From: Leishmania martiniquensis
Taxonomy: Eukaryota > Euglenozoa > Kinetoplastea > Trypanosomatida > Trypanosomatidae
Direction: 5' to 3'
DNA: 64,000 nucleotides
Assembly (NCBI RefSeq): GCF_017916325.1
Contig: NC_090170.1
Location: 932,001-996,000 of the forward strand
Below, in pieces: positions 1-10,274 of the stretch. The position numbers and the translations under genes were made by a program. The notes below the pieces were generated by a model. That model was not told the DNA's origin, ran no database searches, and saw nothing but the letters and a program-made list of their open reading frames with translations. Every line of letters begins with the position of its first letter. Position 1 is the stretch's first letter.

Positions 1-284
1 GCCGCTTTGTCCGGAACATCCGCGAGTCATCATCGCTACTGGAGGCGAGCACGAACGGCTTTTTATCAGCCGTGCAGCAGTACCCAAACGTTGTGCTTAA
101 CCATCTTGTGCTCTTCTGTGACCTTGGCTGCTCCGTTGCCGTGGAAGGGGTCGAGGCGAGTCGCATGTTCCGCGATCTACTTTCAAGCGCGTCGCGCGCG
201 AATCCAGGCATATGGCGCCAGGCACTCGCCGCATGCACGGAGCCGACACGCAAGAAGCTCTATGAGCGCTACGGTTTTCAGTAG
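1..284 (+). CDS. 3' end of a helical repeat protein (HAT/TPR-like, possibly UTP6-type)
   Basis: The reading frame is open from the left edge (first full codon at base 3) to TAG at 282-284, so only the last 93 or so residues are present and the start lies outside. The visible part is alpha-helical in character, with regularly spaced aromatic and leucine residues and a segment of the type FRDLLSSASRANPGIWRQAL. That resembles a half-a-TPR (HAT) repeat, in which a helix ends in a buried Trp. HAT proteins work in rRNA and mRNA processing complexes, and the C-terminus of the U3 snoRNP protein UTP6 has a comparable look. The reading frame is solid; the family is a weak guess. No membrane segment or catalytic motif is visible. 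A GTG at 72 is internal and not a start. Confidence 0.6.
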   Translation, partial: RFVRNIRESSSLLEASTNGFLSAVQQYPNVVLNHLVLFCDLGCSVAVEGVEASRMFRDLLSSASRANPGIWRQALAACTEPTRKKLYERYGFQ

Positions 285-2387
285 CATATGTGAACACGAG
301 AGGTGCGCCGCGATTGCGAGGGAGCCTCAGGGCCGCCATCGGCGGAACCCGACGTGGGGCGTGGGAAAGAAGAAGCGAAGGGTATGGAAGGTAGACGTGG
401 CGCTCACGACCGCTGATGACTCTTTGCCACCAAGGGCCTGCTATTATCGCTTAGGTATGAGAGGGAGTACGCCGTCTACTGCCTCCATTGCCCTCCCCCT
501 CCTCCACCTCTCTCTTCGTTCCGGTCGTCTGCAGATCTTTGCCGCTGCCAGCCACTCTTTTTCGGCCCGTTCACTTCCTATGTTCTTCGGGTGGTGCTCA
601 GGAAGCGTATCCCTCTGGTCCCATTGCTCCTTCCTCATTCGTCGACGAGCTATAGGGACAGCGGAAGGCGAGCGAAGGAAGGGACAGAGGCGACAGCTTC
701 GTATGAGTGAGTGCGTGTGTCTGTGTGCGCATGCGTTGTTATAAGTGTGTCTCGGTTTACGTTTGCGAGGGGCGCCTTGCCGTCTAGATAGGAGAACAGG
801 GCTAGTGAAGGAGCTGGCAGTAGCGGTGATGTCGGTCCTGCTCTCGGCTCATCTTCTACACCTCAACCCCGTTTTTCACCTGTCTTCGCTGCGCCTCTCC
901 CTCTCACTTTTTCGTGAGTGCGTGTCCTTTTCGTTGTCATGGGTATCTGCGTTCTGTACGCCACCGCCTTCGCTCCCCTCTTCTTCACGCCCTCTCGCTG
1001 TCTTTATCGCTTTCACACGCCCTGCGTGACGCGCGGCAGCCCTTTTTTTCCCCCTGGAGTGTTTGTCATTGTTTGTATCCGCAGAACGCCATTTTCTCCG
1101 CTTTTCTGCGCTGCCACCGCCCCTTTCCTCTGCTGTTGGCTCGCTCTCTTTCCACGCTCGTGCACGCCCTTCGTGGCAAAGATGTGGAGGTACGAGAAGG
1201 GCCGGGTAGGATTTGGCGTGGAGTGGGGGCTTTCGCCGAGATGGGGATGGTGTCAAAGCGCGGTGCAGTACAGTGCGTTGCTCAGCGCTTAGAAGAGGTG
1301 ACGGGGAGGCGGCTCTGTATGGCGCGAACGATTGCCTCTCTGAATGCAAAGGCAACGCTAAGAGCAGTGAGTAAGCTACTCTATAAAAGATGATTAAAGG
1401 CAGCCTGTACACTGGCATACTGAAAAAAAAGGCGCATCTGTACTGCGCCTTTCCTCTACATGCACTTCTGTGCGAGCTCACTGAGGAGTGCAGGATGTGT
1501 GCGCGGGGATACTCACTGCTCATCATGAACCCTCTTCATGGGAGCTATAGAGAGGGGGGGTAGGTTGAGCGAGGGAGGGGATGACGTCGTATGAGGCAGC
1601 TCAGTGCAGAACTCGCTCTCTGCTAATGGAAAGTAGTTTTGATGCGCGCTGAGGCAGCCGTTGCCTTCCTTCTCTTTCCGATCATCTTCAGGTCTTTCGC
1701 CTCCCCCCTTTTACGCATTCCCACAGGCGAACTGGACTGCATCACGCCGCTGGGACACTCTGTCTACTTCGATTCCTTTCCCGCACTAATGTACCCTCTG
1801 TCAGGCACTGCGAGGCAATGTGTTTTGGTACCCTGCACTCATGGAGACACCACTGGTGTAGCGGCCAAGCATGTGAGGTGGGGAGGTAGGGGTGGGGGCG
1901 GACGCTGGTGGGATGCGGGGAAGAAAATCCAAAATGTGGCGGTTCCGGTAGTGTACTGTGAATTTCACTGTACAAGGCGTCGAAAAGAAATGCACGAGAG
2001 AGCACAGCCTGCTATCAGGCGAAGCCAGTCTTTCGCTTCAACCACGCCTCAGTCTTCCCGCCCTTTTAGATACCAGGTCCACTATGTGCTGTAGGCGGAT
2101 AGATGCTTCCATGCTTTCCTCAGTGTCTCTCAGCGCGCGCCGCTGTATTACAAAGCCGTCCAGGCAACCAGGTCACCATCCCACACTTCATGCTTACCGA
2201 CACGCATGCATTCTCCTCCCTGTTTCTCCTCTATGCACACCTTTTCAGCAAGGAATCTCAGATACATAACAGCGGACATCATCTCTCTGGCCTTCCCATC
2301 TTTACCATTGCAGCATACCTAGTGCTTTCCACCAGTCACAGCCCGTGCCACAGCGCGGCATGAAGTGACGGTGTGCCACACATGTGC
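285..2387. other. Gene-free spacer: 3' UTR and intergenic DNA
   Basis: No convincing gene is seen. Stretches around 480-560 and 840-1150 are rich in C and T on the + strand. A perfect 9-bp stem with a 7-base loop lies at 1428-1452, and an interrupted hairpin lies at 1952-1974. Guanine-rich runs occur near 1550-1580 and 1877-1925. The open frames here have no recognisable domain and look like chance. Confidence 0.6.
1428..1452 (+). other. Short perfect hairpin in 3' flank
   Basis: Arms 1428-1436 and 1444-1452 are exact reverse complements (AAAGGCGCA / TGCGCCTTT) around a 7-base loop. It sits about 1.1 kb past the stop of the upstream gene. A hairpin of this size is expected a few times by chance in 64 kb, so a function is not implied. 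Confidence 0.4.
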
Positions 2388-3086
2388 ACACACAGACAGG
2401 TACACAAACATGGAGACACCTTCGATGCAAGTATAGGAGGGAGAAGGTGAGCCTCGCATAGCGACTGCAGAGCGAAGAGCTCTCGCCCTCTCGTCCTCAG
2501 CGCCTTCGCTGCTTTCCACGCGAGCGAGTCTGCGCACTGCTCTCGGCGCGGAAGGCAAACCGCCACAGGGAAACGCTCACACCTTTCCGTGTGCTCCTTT
2601 TCTCTTCTCCCTTTGCAGACTTTTCTCCGGGCACGGCGGTGCGACGAGGCCGGCGCACAGTCGTGTTTGCCCTCCGGTGCGCAGTGGGAGCGACATGCTC
2701 ACCTGCCTGCGGATACTTGGAGTGTCCGCCCTCTTGGAGAAGGAGCCTCGGTGGCCCTGCGCTTCTTTCCCTCTCTCTGTGCCCCCCTTTTTTCAGTGGC
2801 CATGTACGTGGCCTACCTGTCGCGCCCCGCCCGACGACCTCCCCTTCATGTCTCTGCCTGGTATCACAGGAAGGTGAGAGGACTGGCGGCACGGCCCTCT
2901 CGCCGATACCGAAACGCACGCCACTCCCGCGGGTACGACTCAGGTGTAGGCGGCGCAGCGGTACCCACACTGACAGAAGCTGAATCCATCGAGGGAAATA
3001 TGCTGACTGGCGGATAGCCTCCGCGTGCAACTCGCTCTCTCCTTCCCCTTCCTCTTCCATCGCGTTCCCTTCCTCTGTCCCACACT
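2388..3086 (+). repeat. 699-bp direct repeat, copy 1
   Basis: Every base compared matches the copy at 61148-61846, in the same orientation, at a constant offset of 58,760. Identity stops sharply on both sides: bases 2387/61147 and 3087/61847 differ and no similarity continues. The copy lies in the spacer before the PARN gene. It contains two good spliced-leader acceptor contexts, AG at 2617-2618 and 2795-2796, each after a pyrimidine tract. No target-site duplication or terminal inverted repeat was seen. It carries open frames on both strands (for example 187 codons on the minus strand), but none resembles a known protein. It could be a retroposon-derived repeat or a recent segmental copy. 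Confidence 0.95.
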
Positions 3087-3641
3087 CGTCGTGGAAGGGC
3101 TCCGTGTACTGCCCATACCACCAGCAAGTCCCCTAACAGTTGCGCTCGCCCTCCTCTTTCTTGCCCTTGTCGTTTTGAACCCGCTGCTTTAGATCTACCG
3201 TTGTAACGGTTTTTCGAGCGCTGGTCTTCATGTAGGTGTCTATCCTTTCGAGGCGCTAGGCGGACAGTCACTCCCTATCTTCTAGTTTTCTCGGCAGTCA
3301 GGGGCGGTGCTCGAGGTCGCACGCGCCACAGGTGTGGAGTGCAGCTAAGCGAGGACGCCATTTCTGATAACATTCAGATGTATCGCATCTCCAGTCTTAT
3401 CACATACTGAGAGAAACGGTGGCGCAGACGGTTAGCGAGTCCAACGCCCGCGTGAGTTCGCCAACTTACAGGTGCTGAGTGAGCTCTTTGTGTGGGATTG
3501 CTGCTCTTACTTGCAGACTCTTTTTGATTGATTTATGCGACTCCATCGCTCAGCTGCGTTCTTGATCTATCCCGCTCCTCTTCGCTACTTACACCCTTTC
3601 TCCTGCAACGCGCACCAATTTCTGAAGCGAAGCCGTCAACG
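3087..3641. other. Spacer and probable 5' UTR of PARN gene
   Basis: No gene is seen. A pyrimidine-rich stretch ending in AG at 3515-3516 and another ending in AG at 3626-3627 are candidate spliced-leader acceptors for the next gene. Use of the first would leave an upstream, out-of-frame ATG at 3535 in the 5' UTR; use of the second would avoid it. Confidence 0.5.
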
Positions 3642-5675
3642 ATGGAGATTACCAATAGCAATTCGGCAGAGCTGCTGCCCTACTTGGGCAGACTTTTGCG
3701 CGACTGCTCCTTCTTCGCGGTGGACCTGGAATTCTCGGGTATCGATCATGATAGCGCCGAGGCAGGTGCCGAAACGCTGGAGCGAGCTCTCCGCTCCCTC
3801 ACGCAAACACCAGCCGAGTTGTACCCGGCAAAGCTGCAGGCTGTCAAGCCTTACAGCATGGTCCAGATTGGAATCTCTATCTTCAGGGAGGCCGACGCTG
3901 GTAACGTCGGCGGGGCCGTTGGCGTGAGCGGAGTGATGGCTTCAAAGATGCTGTCTGCGGTGGCAACTCACCTGCAGAAGGAGGTCGCAGCGTTTCTCGC
4001 GGCGGATGTTGAAAATAATACAACCTATGCTGAGACAATCGCCGCAGTGGATAGAATTTTGGAAAGTGCGAGCGACCCGACGACGGCCTTCGCCTCCGCG
4101 TATAGGTACGTAACAGAGCGAATGATCGCGGTGGCACAGTCGCTGGAGATGATTGCATGCACCAGCGGCACAAGCGTTACAGAGGCGCAGCTGCCGAAGA
4201 TGCCGCCGCTATCTGGCGTGCAGCATCATTACCGCTTCTTGGAGGCTCTCAGTCGTGCTGTTGCCAGCTACGCCAAGCAAAGCACGGTGAACGATGCGAC
4301 CGCGTCAGCGGCGTCTGTGACGTGCTATAATGTGCACACATTCTACGCGATGACGTTCCCGGCCCCCTCCGAGTGTGTGGCGGATGTGACCCTCAAAATC
4401 AGCACCGCCGAGTTCCTCGTCAAGAACAACATGGACCTCACGCATTGGATCAAAGAGGGACTGCGCTTTGCGCCCATACAGCCCGCAGCTGCCCGTCTCG
4501 CCAGGGAGGCGGAGGCGCGATCGAAGGAAATGGACCTGCTTACGCAGCCGCAGAACGCGCTTCCGGGGTACACGAAATGCATTGGTAGCAGACTAGATAA
4601 GCTGCTGCCCCTCTCAGCGGGCGAGCTGCAGCTGGTGCGGTTTGTCATCTCTCTCTCAAACTCAGGGTCGGGCGATTCGCAGGCAAGCAAGGTGAAGCAG
4701 TTCTACGTCGGGGCGCTTTGCAACCTCATCTCCTTCTCGCGCGGTCTCGCTCCCGAGTCGGCGCTACCGGAGTGCTGTTTCACGAAGGACAACCTCTACA
4801 AGCAGGAGATGGAGGCGCTCGCGGCAATTGGTCTGACGAAGACGAGTCGCAAATACGCGAGGGCTTCCGTCTCCAGCATCTTGGGCGGGGGCTGCGGGTC
4901 CAGCCTCGTCTCGCATAGCTATGGCAGCGCCCTCTTGGAGACTCTCCTGTACGCTACGGAAGTCCTCCGGAAGCCGATTGTATTCTACAACGGCTACACA
5001 GACGTGCTGTTCCTCCTGCTCGCCCTTTACGGCTCGCCGAACATGCCGCCCGACATGTCCTCGTTTAAGGCGGTGGTGCACCGGCACTTCCCCTCACTGT
5101 TTGACACCCGCATCCTCAGTTGTGCTGGGCCACTTCAGGGCTTGGGAAACTTTACCGGGAGGCTCCCGAGTGTGGTGGAGGAGATGAGTAAGGTGGCCTC
5201 CGTTGTTTCGAGCGTTTCTTTCAACTTTGACTCGCTTGTCGCAGGCGGCGGCGACGTCACGCAGCAGTTGCTGTCGCACAACGCTGCCTATGACGCCTTC
5301 CTTACTGGGAAGCTCTTCGCCTATATGAAGTTTGCACTCAAAAAGGTCGATGCCAGCGTCACGGCGTATGAGAATTTCTTGGCGAGCTACACGACGCTGA
5401 TGTCCATCAACCTGCAATGCAGTGTAGACTGCGTGTTACAGGACACAGCGGCTGGGGTGTATTTCTTGTCGAATACTTACGGGCTTCGGGTGGATGCGAT
5501 ACGTGAGGCGCTCGCGGAGCGTGACATCACCGCTCTTGTGATTTACAGAGGGAGCGGCTATACAATTCAACCTGTAGGGGCAGCGTGTCAGATGCCAGGG
5601 CTTATGGAGAAGGTAGGGGAGGTGCTGAGCTCCAGAGCGGGTAAAGAGATATACTTGTACCAACTAGTGGTCTGA
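3642..5675 (+). CDS. PARN: PARN-type poly(A)-specific 3'-exoribonuclease
   Basis: The product is 677 aa, a DEDD-family nuclease expected to shorten poly(A) tails of mRNAs or small RNAs in cytoplasm or nucleus. The CAF1/PARN fold is marked by Exo I FFAVDLEFSG with D28 and E30, Exo II FYNGYTD with D454, and Exo III SHNAAYDAFLTG with H546 and D551. The five-residue H-to-D spacing is that of the PARN subfamily rather than CAF1/POP2, and the first motif sits at the same residue numbers as in human PARN. The Exo I-Exo II distance (about 425 residues) is much longer than in human PARN (about 265). No R3H domain or RRM is obvious to me. ATG 3642 was chosen because the frame upstream to 3528 starts only at TTG and is pyrimidine-rich. 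Trypanosomatids carry several PARN paralogues; which one this is cannot be decided here. Confidence 0.9.
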   Translation: MEITNSNSAELLPYLGRLLRDCSFFAVDLEFSGIDHDSAEAGAETLERALRSLTQTPAELYPAKLQAVKPYSMVQIGISIFREADAGNVGGAVGVSGVMASKMLSAVATHLQKEVAAFLAADVENNTTYAETIAAVDRILESASDPTTAFASAYRYVTERMIAVAQSLEMIACTSGTSVTEAQLPKMPPLSGVQHHYRFLEALSRAVASYAKQSTVNDATASAASVTCYNVHTFYAMTFPAPSECVADVTLKISTAEFLVKNNMDLTHWIKEGLRFAPIQPAAARLAREAEARSKEMDLLTQPQNALPGYTKCIGSRLDKLLPLSAGELQLVRFVISLSNSGSGDSQASKVKQFYVGALCNLISFSRGLAPESALPECCFTKDNLYKQEMEALAAIGLTKTSRKYARASVSSILGGGCGSSLVSHSYGSALLETLLYATEVLRKPIVFYNGYTDVLFLLLALYGSPNMPPDMSSFKAVVHRHFPSLFDTRILSCAGPLQGLGNFTGRLPSVVEEMSKVASVVSSVSFNFDSLVAGGGDVTQQLLSHNAAYDAFLTGKLFAYMKFALKKVDASVTAYENFLASYTTLMSINLQCSVDCVLQDTAAGVYFLSNTYGLRVDAIREALAERDITALVIYRGSGYTIQPVGAACQMPGLMEKVGEVLSSRAGKEIYLYQLVV

Positions 5676-6722
5676 GCGGGGGGGGCATAGCTGATGCTGA
5701 AGGAGGTAGAAGGCCGCGTTACAGACGCTGAATAAGAGGTCGAGGATGCTGATCAGAACGGCGCGCGGGTCTGGGTGCTTAAGCCTGCATCCGTAAGCCG
5801 TGTGGCGATGACCCTGTGAGTCCTAATTGGCAGCATGTAGGCATAACGAGCGCATGAGGTGCATGAGGGGGGAGGAGGGGACACAAAAGTGCAGCGATGC
5901 GCCACATCCGCGAAGGATTGTGTAGCGGTGTGGCTGTCTTTGTCCTTGCCGCTCGCCATAAGCCGCCGCCCTCCCTCCCTTTCTCCGCTTACGCTGCCTC
6001 TCTCGGTCTTTGCTGCGTTGCACATTTTCTCTCGATAGCCTCCGCCGCCACGGGGGCAGAGGCGCCACAACGCAACGCAGCCTTAGGCATCTTTGAGCAC
6101 AAATCGTTTGAAGCCATACTGCGCTGGTAATGCCCTTCCTAACGTCCCTGGATTCGAAGTTTTTGATGTGAAACCTTATTTACTTCGCAAGTTGCAGAAA
6201 AGTGAAGTCGCCGGTATGCGAGACTTGAGTGTCTACGTGAAGCGCAAGGAGGACGTGGGACAGAGAGGAGTGGGGTTGGGTGCTTCTGTATTGCTCTGGT
6301 TCTCTCTCTCTCTGGCGCGCGTGGGGTCTCTGTGTGCATCTCCAGCGCACTCCATTCGTTCCTCTGTCTCCGTGCGCGCCACTGCACACAGTCCCTGCCT
6401 TCACGCTGTGCCCCCTCTTTCCGTCTCCTTCCGCGACAGCTCTTCCTCTCCGTCTCTCTCCTGGCTTTCCATCTCTTCTTTCGAGCCCTCGCCCCCCCGA
6501 CTGCCATCGTCTTCTCTGCCAACCCTCACACGTGGCCCTACCGCTTCTGTTGCCCCTCTGCTGATTGGGCGAGGATGTGAGATGTACACGAGAGGTCTTC
6601 TTCAGATTTTCACCCTTGACAAACGTGCACTGGGGCAGACACAGGCTTCCGTTAGCATTTCTCTGACTTCCCTCCCTCCCCTCTTTTAGCCTTCGCTCCC
6701 TTCTGGCGAATTCCTTTCGACA
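5676..6722. other. Gene-free spacer between PARN and prolidase genes
   Basis: Nothing with coding character is seen. A guanine-rich patch lies near 5865-5880, and a long pyrimidine-rich stretch runs from about 6290 to 6690, ending at the acceptor described separately. Open frames on either strand here are unlike any known family. Confidence 0.6.
6668..6689 (+). promoter_or_regulatory. Probable spliced-leader trans-splice acceptor for prolidase gene
   Basis: A nearly pure C/T tract is followed by AG at 6688-6689, only 33 bases before the ATG at 6723, with no AG or ATG in between. This is a textbook trypanosomatid acceptor and supports the chosen start. Confidence 0.75.
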
Positions 6723-8177
6723 ATGCCTGCACACGACAAGAGTCTTGCATACCCCTTCCCCATTTCAATGAGGATGTATCAGGAGCAGCGTCAGCGCCTG
6801 GGGGTGTCGCTCCAGCAGGCTTTCCCGGAGGGCGGCCACGCAGCGGTGCTGCAAGCCGCCTCTGAGGTACCTGTGAACTCGACGGACTGCAACTACCTCT
6901 TTGTGCAGGAGAGCTACTTCTACTACCTCTTCGGCACCGAGCTGCCGGACTCGTACGGCGCCGTGCTCGCGAACGGCAAGGGTATCATCTTCATCCAACG
7001 GTTACCAGCGGATTTTGCGACATGGATGGGACCGCTGCCGACGCCGCAAGGCGTGAAGGCGGAGTTGGAGGTGGACGAGGTGTATTATGCGGACGAGATG
7101 GAAGCCATTCTGGCGAGCCATGGGGTGCACACCGCCGAGGTGTTGAAGGGCACGAACACCGACAGCGGTCTGGAGGTGCTGCAGGCTAGACTGCCAGAAG
7201 GGACGAGCCTGAGGAAGTCCACCGACTTCCTTTACTTCGCGCTAAGCTCGCAGCGCTGCTACAAGACCGCCCTGGAGGCTGACGTGCTCAGGTATGTTTG
7301 CAAAGTATCGAGCGCCGCGCACGTTAAGGTGATGCAGCTCGCAAAGCCCGGCATGTCGCAGCATCACCTCGAGTCTACCTTCCTGCACGACGTGTACTAC
7401 AATGGAGGCTGCCGTCGTGTGAGCTACACTTGCATCTGCGCCACAGGCTGCCACGCGGCGACGCTCCACTACCCGGACAACAACCGCGCCATCGAGGACG
7501 GCACGATGGCGCTACTGGATATGGGCGGCAACTACCGCGGCTATGCAGCCGATATCACCTGTAGCTTCCCCGTAAACGGCAAGTTCACTGAGGCACAGAA
7601 GGTGATTTACAGCGCGGTACTCGATGCGCATGACAGAGTGATGCGAACGATGAAGCCGGGCGTGCTGTGGGTGGACATGCACGTGCTTGCCATTCGCACA
7701 ATCTGTACACACCTGGTCGCGGCGGGCATCCTGAAGGGCGACATTGACACGCTCATGGCGAAGGAAATTATGCAATACTTCCAGCCACACGGTCTCGGCC
7801 ACCTTATTGGTCTAGACGTCCACGACGTCGGCGGCTACATGAAGGGTTGCCCAGAGCGGCCGACGAAGAAGGACTGCTGCCGCCTGCGCACTGCGCGCGT
7901 GATTGAGGAGGGGCTGTACATGACCATCGAGCCAGGCTGCTATTTCAACGCGGCGCTGATGGAGTTGGCGAAGGCGAACCCTGATGTGAAGGACCACCTG
8001 AATCTGGAGAAGCTCGAGGAGTACTCGCAGTTTGGCGGCGTGCGCATCGAGAGCGACGTCCTGGTAACGAAGGACGGCGTGATAAACTGCACTTTGGTGC
8101 CACGGACTGTGGAGGAAATCGAGAGCACAATGGCGGGCGCGCCTTTCACGAAAGAGGTGGAGGTGTACCACAACTGA
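6723..8177 (+). CDS. PEPD: Xaa-Pro dipeptidase (prolidase), peptidase family M24
   Basis: The product is 484 aa, close to human prolidase (493 aa). It should hydrolyse dipeptides with C-terminal proline in the cytosol, using two divalent metals, usually Mn. The N-terminal aminopeptidase-P-like domain spans about residues 15-190 and the pita-bread M24 domain about 200-470. All five metal ligands are recognisable: D266 (LLDMGG), D277 (AADIT), H360 (PHGLGH), E403 (TIEPG) and E443 (VRIESD). Supporting residues H356 and VHDVGGY are also present. The stretch CSFPVNGKFTEAQK, the MKPGV motif and the late segment CTLVPRTVEEIE follow mammalian prolidase closely, which separates it from methionine aminopeptidase and aminopeptidase P. 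No signal peptide is visible. The start is fixed by a strong splice acceptor 33 bases upstream. The enzyme looks intact and active. Confidence 0.96.
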   Translation: MPAHDKSLAYPFPISMRMYQEQRQRLGVSLQQAFPEGGHAAVLQAASEVPVNSTDCNYLFVQESYFYYLFGTELPDSYGAVLANGKGIIFIQRLPADFATWMGPLPTPQGVKAELEVDEVYYADEMEAILASHGVHTAEVLKGTNTDSGLEVLQARLPEGTSLRKSTDFLYFALSSQRCYKTALEADVLRYVCKVSSAAHVKVMQLAKPGMSQHHLESTFLHDVYYNGGCRRVSYTCICATGCHAATLHYPDNNRAIEDGTMALLDMGGNYRGYAADITCSFPVNGKFTEAQKVIYSAVLDAHDRVMRTMKPGVLWVDMHVLAIRTICTHLVAAGILKGDIDTLMAKEIMQYFQPHGLGHLIGLDVHDVGGYMKGCPERPTKKDCCRLRTARVIEEGLYMTIEPGCYFNAALMELAKANPDVKDHLNLEKLEEYSQFGGVRIESDVLVTKDGVINCTLVPRTVEEIESTMAGAPFTKEVEVYHN

Positions 8178-8578
8178 TTCAGGCCCCCGTCAGAACGTGG
8201 GCGGCTTCCCGGACGCGAGTCGGCTTGCCGTTGTATCTATCGTCAGGGAGTGACCGAGTTTCGGCTCACTGTTGCCTGTAGTGAGTCTTATGTGGAAGGG
8301 GATGGCGAAAAAAAAATACGCCGAGGGGCGACCTACACAAATAAGCTCCAACACACGTGCCCGCGTACATTCACCGGCACTGAAATGGACAGCGAGAGGG
8401 GCTCAGCAAACTGCCTCATGAAGCAAAGGAAGGCGAAGAAAAGGGAAGAGCAGCGACATGAATGAAAAGGGTCGGATACATACACACACCACACCTTTCT
8501 TTGCGTTTGTGTTGTTCAAGGTTTTTTTTCCATGCATGAAAGTGCGCGCATGGTTTTGGTGGAGGAAGGGAGAGAGTT

Positions 8579-8602
8579 GGGGAGGGGGCGAGGGGGGAGG
8601 GG
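8579..8602 (+). other. G-quadruplex motif in 3' flank of prolidase gene
   Basis: Four guanine runs of 4, 5, 6 and 4 bases (8579-8582, 8584-8588, 8592-8597, 8599-8602) are separated by loops of only 1, 3 and 1 bases. It would be present in the sense RNA about 400 bases past the stop codon. Confidence 0.7.
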
Positions 8603-10168
8603 CGAAGGAGAAAACGAAACGCTCAGCGACTCGATAGCGAGAAGAGAAAAAAAGAGTGGCCGCTCGTACGCTGCCGTCCTTCTCGTCTCTGTTGGTCTCT
8701 CTCTCTCTCCTTCCTTTACCTTTCGTAACTCGCATGTGCTAATTTATGTTGCGTGTGTAAGTGCCTTCTCATCTTTAGCTCAACGAACTGCTTGCCAGTG
8801 ATGCACGGTTTCGCTTTAGATACAGAGTTCTGTGCTGTGCTGTCGGTCTGTCTCTCAGCGTGCGTGTGCTGGGAAACAGAGGCTTGTGCTCTTTTGTCTT
8901 GCTTCTCATCACTGTCGTCTCGTTGATGCAGGGTCGTTGTATGCGTCCTGAACAGTGTCTTGCCTTTTATCGGAGCTTTGTGTGTGCAGATTGATCTCAT
9001 GGGGTGTGAATCTCCGTCGTGGGACGCGTGCGGGAGAGCGGGGGGGGCAATGTACCTGACGAGAAGGAAGAGTTGCTGAGACAGCGATTACATGAAGAAG
9101 AGAGGGGCAGATGAAGCAGACAAAGAGCTCTGTTCGCACTGGTATGTAGTGCAGGTAGGCGGATTGGTGAGAACGCACATGGACACCCAGGCCGAAGGCG
9201 AACAAGAAGGGACAAGTAGGGGTATCTGCGCGCCACGGATGATGAACGACCCCAACGCCAAGGACGCAAGTTATCACAGGTGGCACTCTCTGTCTACCCT
9301 TAGCCTCCACCCGATTAGCGCGCTGCCTTCATCGGGGGACCTTTTCTTTGCTTCTTACATTTTTTTGTTTTTCTCTCTGGCTCGCCTGCGTCTCCTCCGT
9401 CGCCGCCTTCTGCGGCTAGGGGTGTGCGTGCATGCCCCTCTCCCATTAGCCCTCCTCACCCGCCCTTTTTTTTATGTCTTACCCCCACACGCGGGTCGAC
9501 AGGCCGCTTTCTCGCTCTTCCTTCCCCCCTTTCCACGGACATTGAGTGTGCTGTGGTTCTCCTTGTGCGGGAGAGGAGGGGGGGGACTGACCTCATGGCC
9601 CGGGGATACTCTTTTGAAGTTGGAAAGCTGCAAAAGGGAGCGAATATGGAGAACGAAACGAGCCGCTCGTGAAGCGCCTCCCTCCCCCGAAGAAAAATTG
9701 AAGCTGCCAAAAAGAACAGGAAAACGGCTGTTGCAGGCAGACTTTCCACACAAGGCGGCCCCGCTCACCACAGCGGGGAGCCAGGGCTTGGAAGTAGTCC
9801 GAGACCCTTGTTGGACAAGGCAGCCGCGGTGGCACCATGGCTACAGATGCATGCGCTGCGTAGGGACGGGGCCGCGTTCAAGGGGTCATGCTCGCGTTCT
9901 GTCCCACTTCCCACGATCTGGGAAGGGAGGCGGGGGAGACACGGGTGAGATGTTCGATGGGCGCACGCGCTCTCTTCAATTGCCTTTCCTCCGTCTTGAC
10001 GTATGGGTCCGTCACTCATCTCTCCGCTTCTGTTTCCCCTGTTTCGGTGCTTGCCGTCTCCTTATCTCTGCTTGCATTCTCCCTTTTCCCCATCCTTCCG
10101 CCTCCCACCGCTACTGAAGAGATAACTGGAGGCCCCTTCTCACAGTGGACGGCCTGGCTTCTTACCCC

Positions 10169-10205
10169 AGCATCTCTCTCTTCCTCTGCGCCTGCTTGCG
10201 CACAG
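10169..10205 (+). promoter_or_regulatory. Probable trans-splice acceptor for DUF1764 gene
   Basis: A C/T-rich tract ends in CACAG, with AG at 10204-10205, 69 bases before the ATG at 10275. No ATG lies in between except the start itself. Confidence 0.6.
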
Positions 10206-10274
10206 CTCGCGGCCGGGCCCACGTATCCACTCCGGGACTAGAAAGCGGCGTGGCACGAGCGACACACGACAGGG

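Larger units (their letters stand above)
8178..10274. other. Gene-free spacer after prolidase gene
   Basis: There is no convincing gene. The segment 8400-8660 is purine-rich and includes a strong G-quadruplex motif. A 341-codon frame from 9092 and its antisense partners are low in complexity and match no family known to me. The right end (10140-10205) becomes a C/T-rich acceptor region for the next gene. Confidence 0.6.

Noticed and set aside
2497..3060. 187-codon minus-strand open frame inside repeat copy 1 (and its twin at 61257-61820)
   Set aside because: Identity between the copies is at DNA level and says nothing about coding. The protein is Arg/Gly-rich, antisense to the transcription unit, and matches no family known to me.
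3528..3641. Longer start for the PARN protein
   Set aside because: The frame begins at TTG, not ATG, and the conserved Exo I motif sits at the usual distance from the ATG at 3642.
9092..10117. 341-codon plus-strand frame after the prolidase gene
   Set aside because: Low-complexity, no domain, shared with other equally long frames on both strands, and no acceptor placed to serve it.
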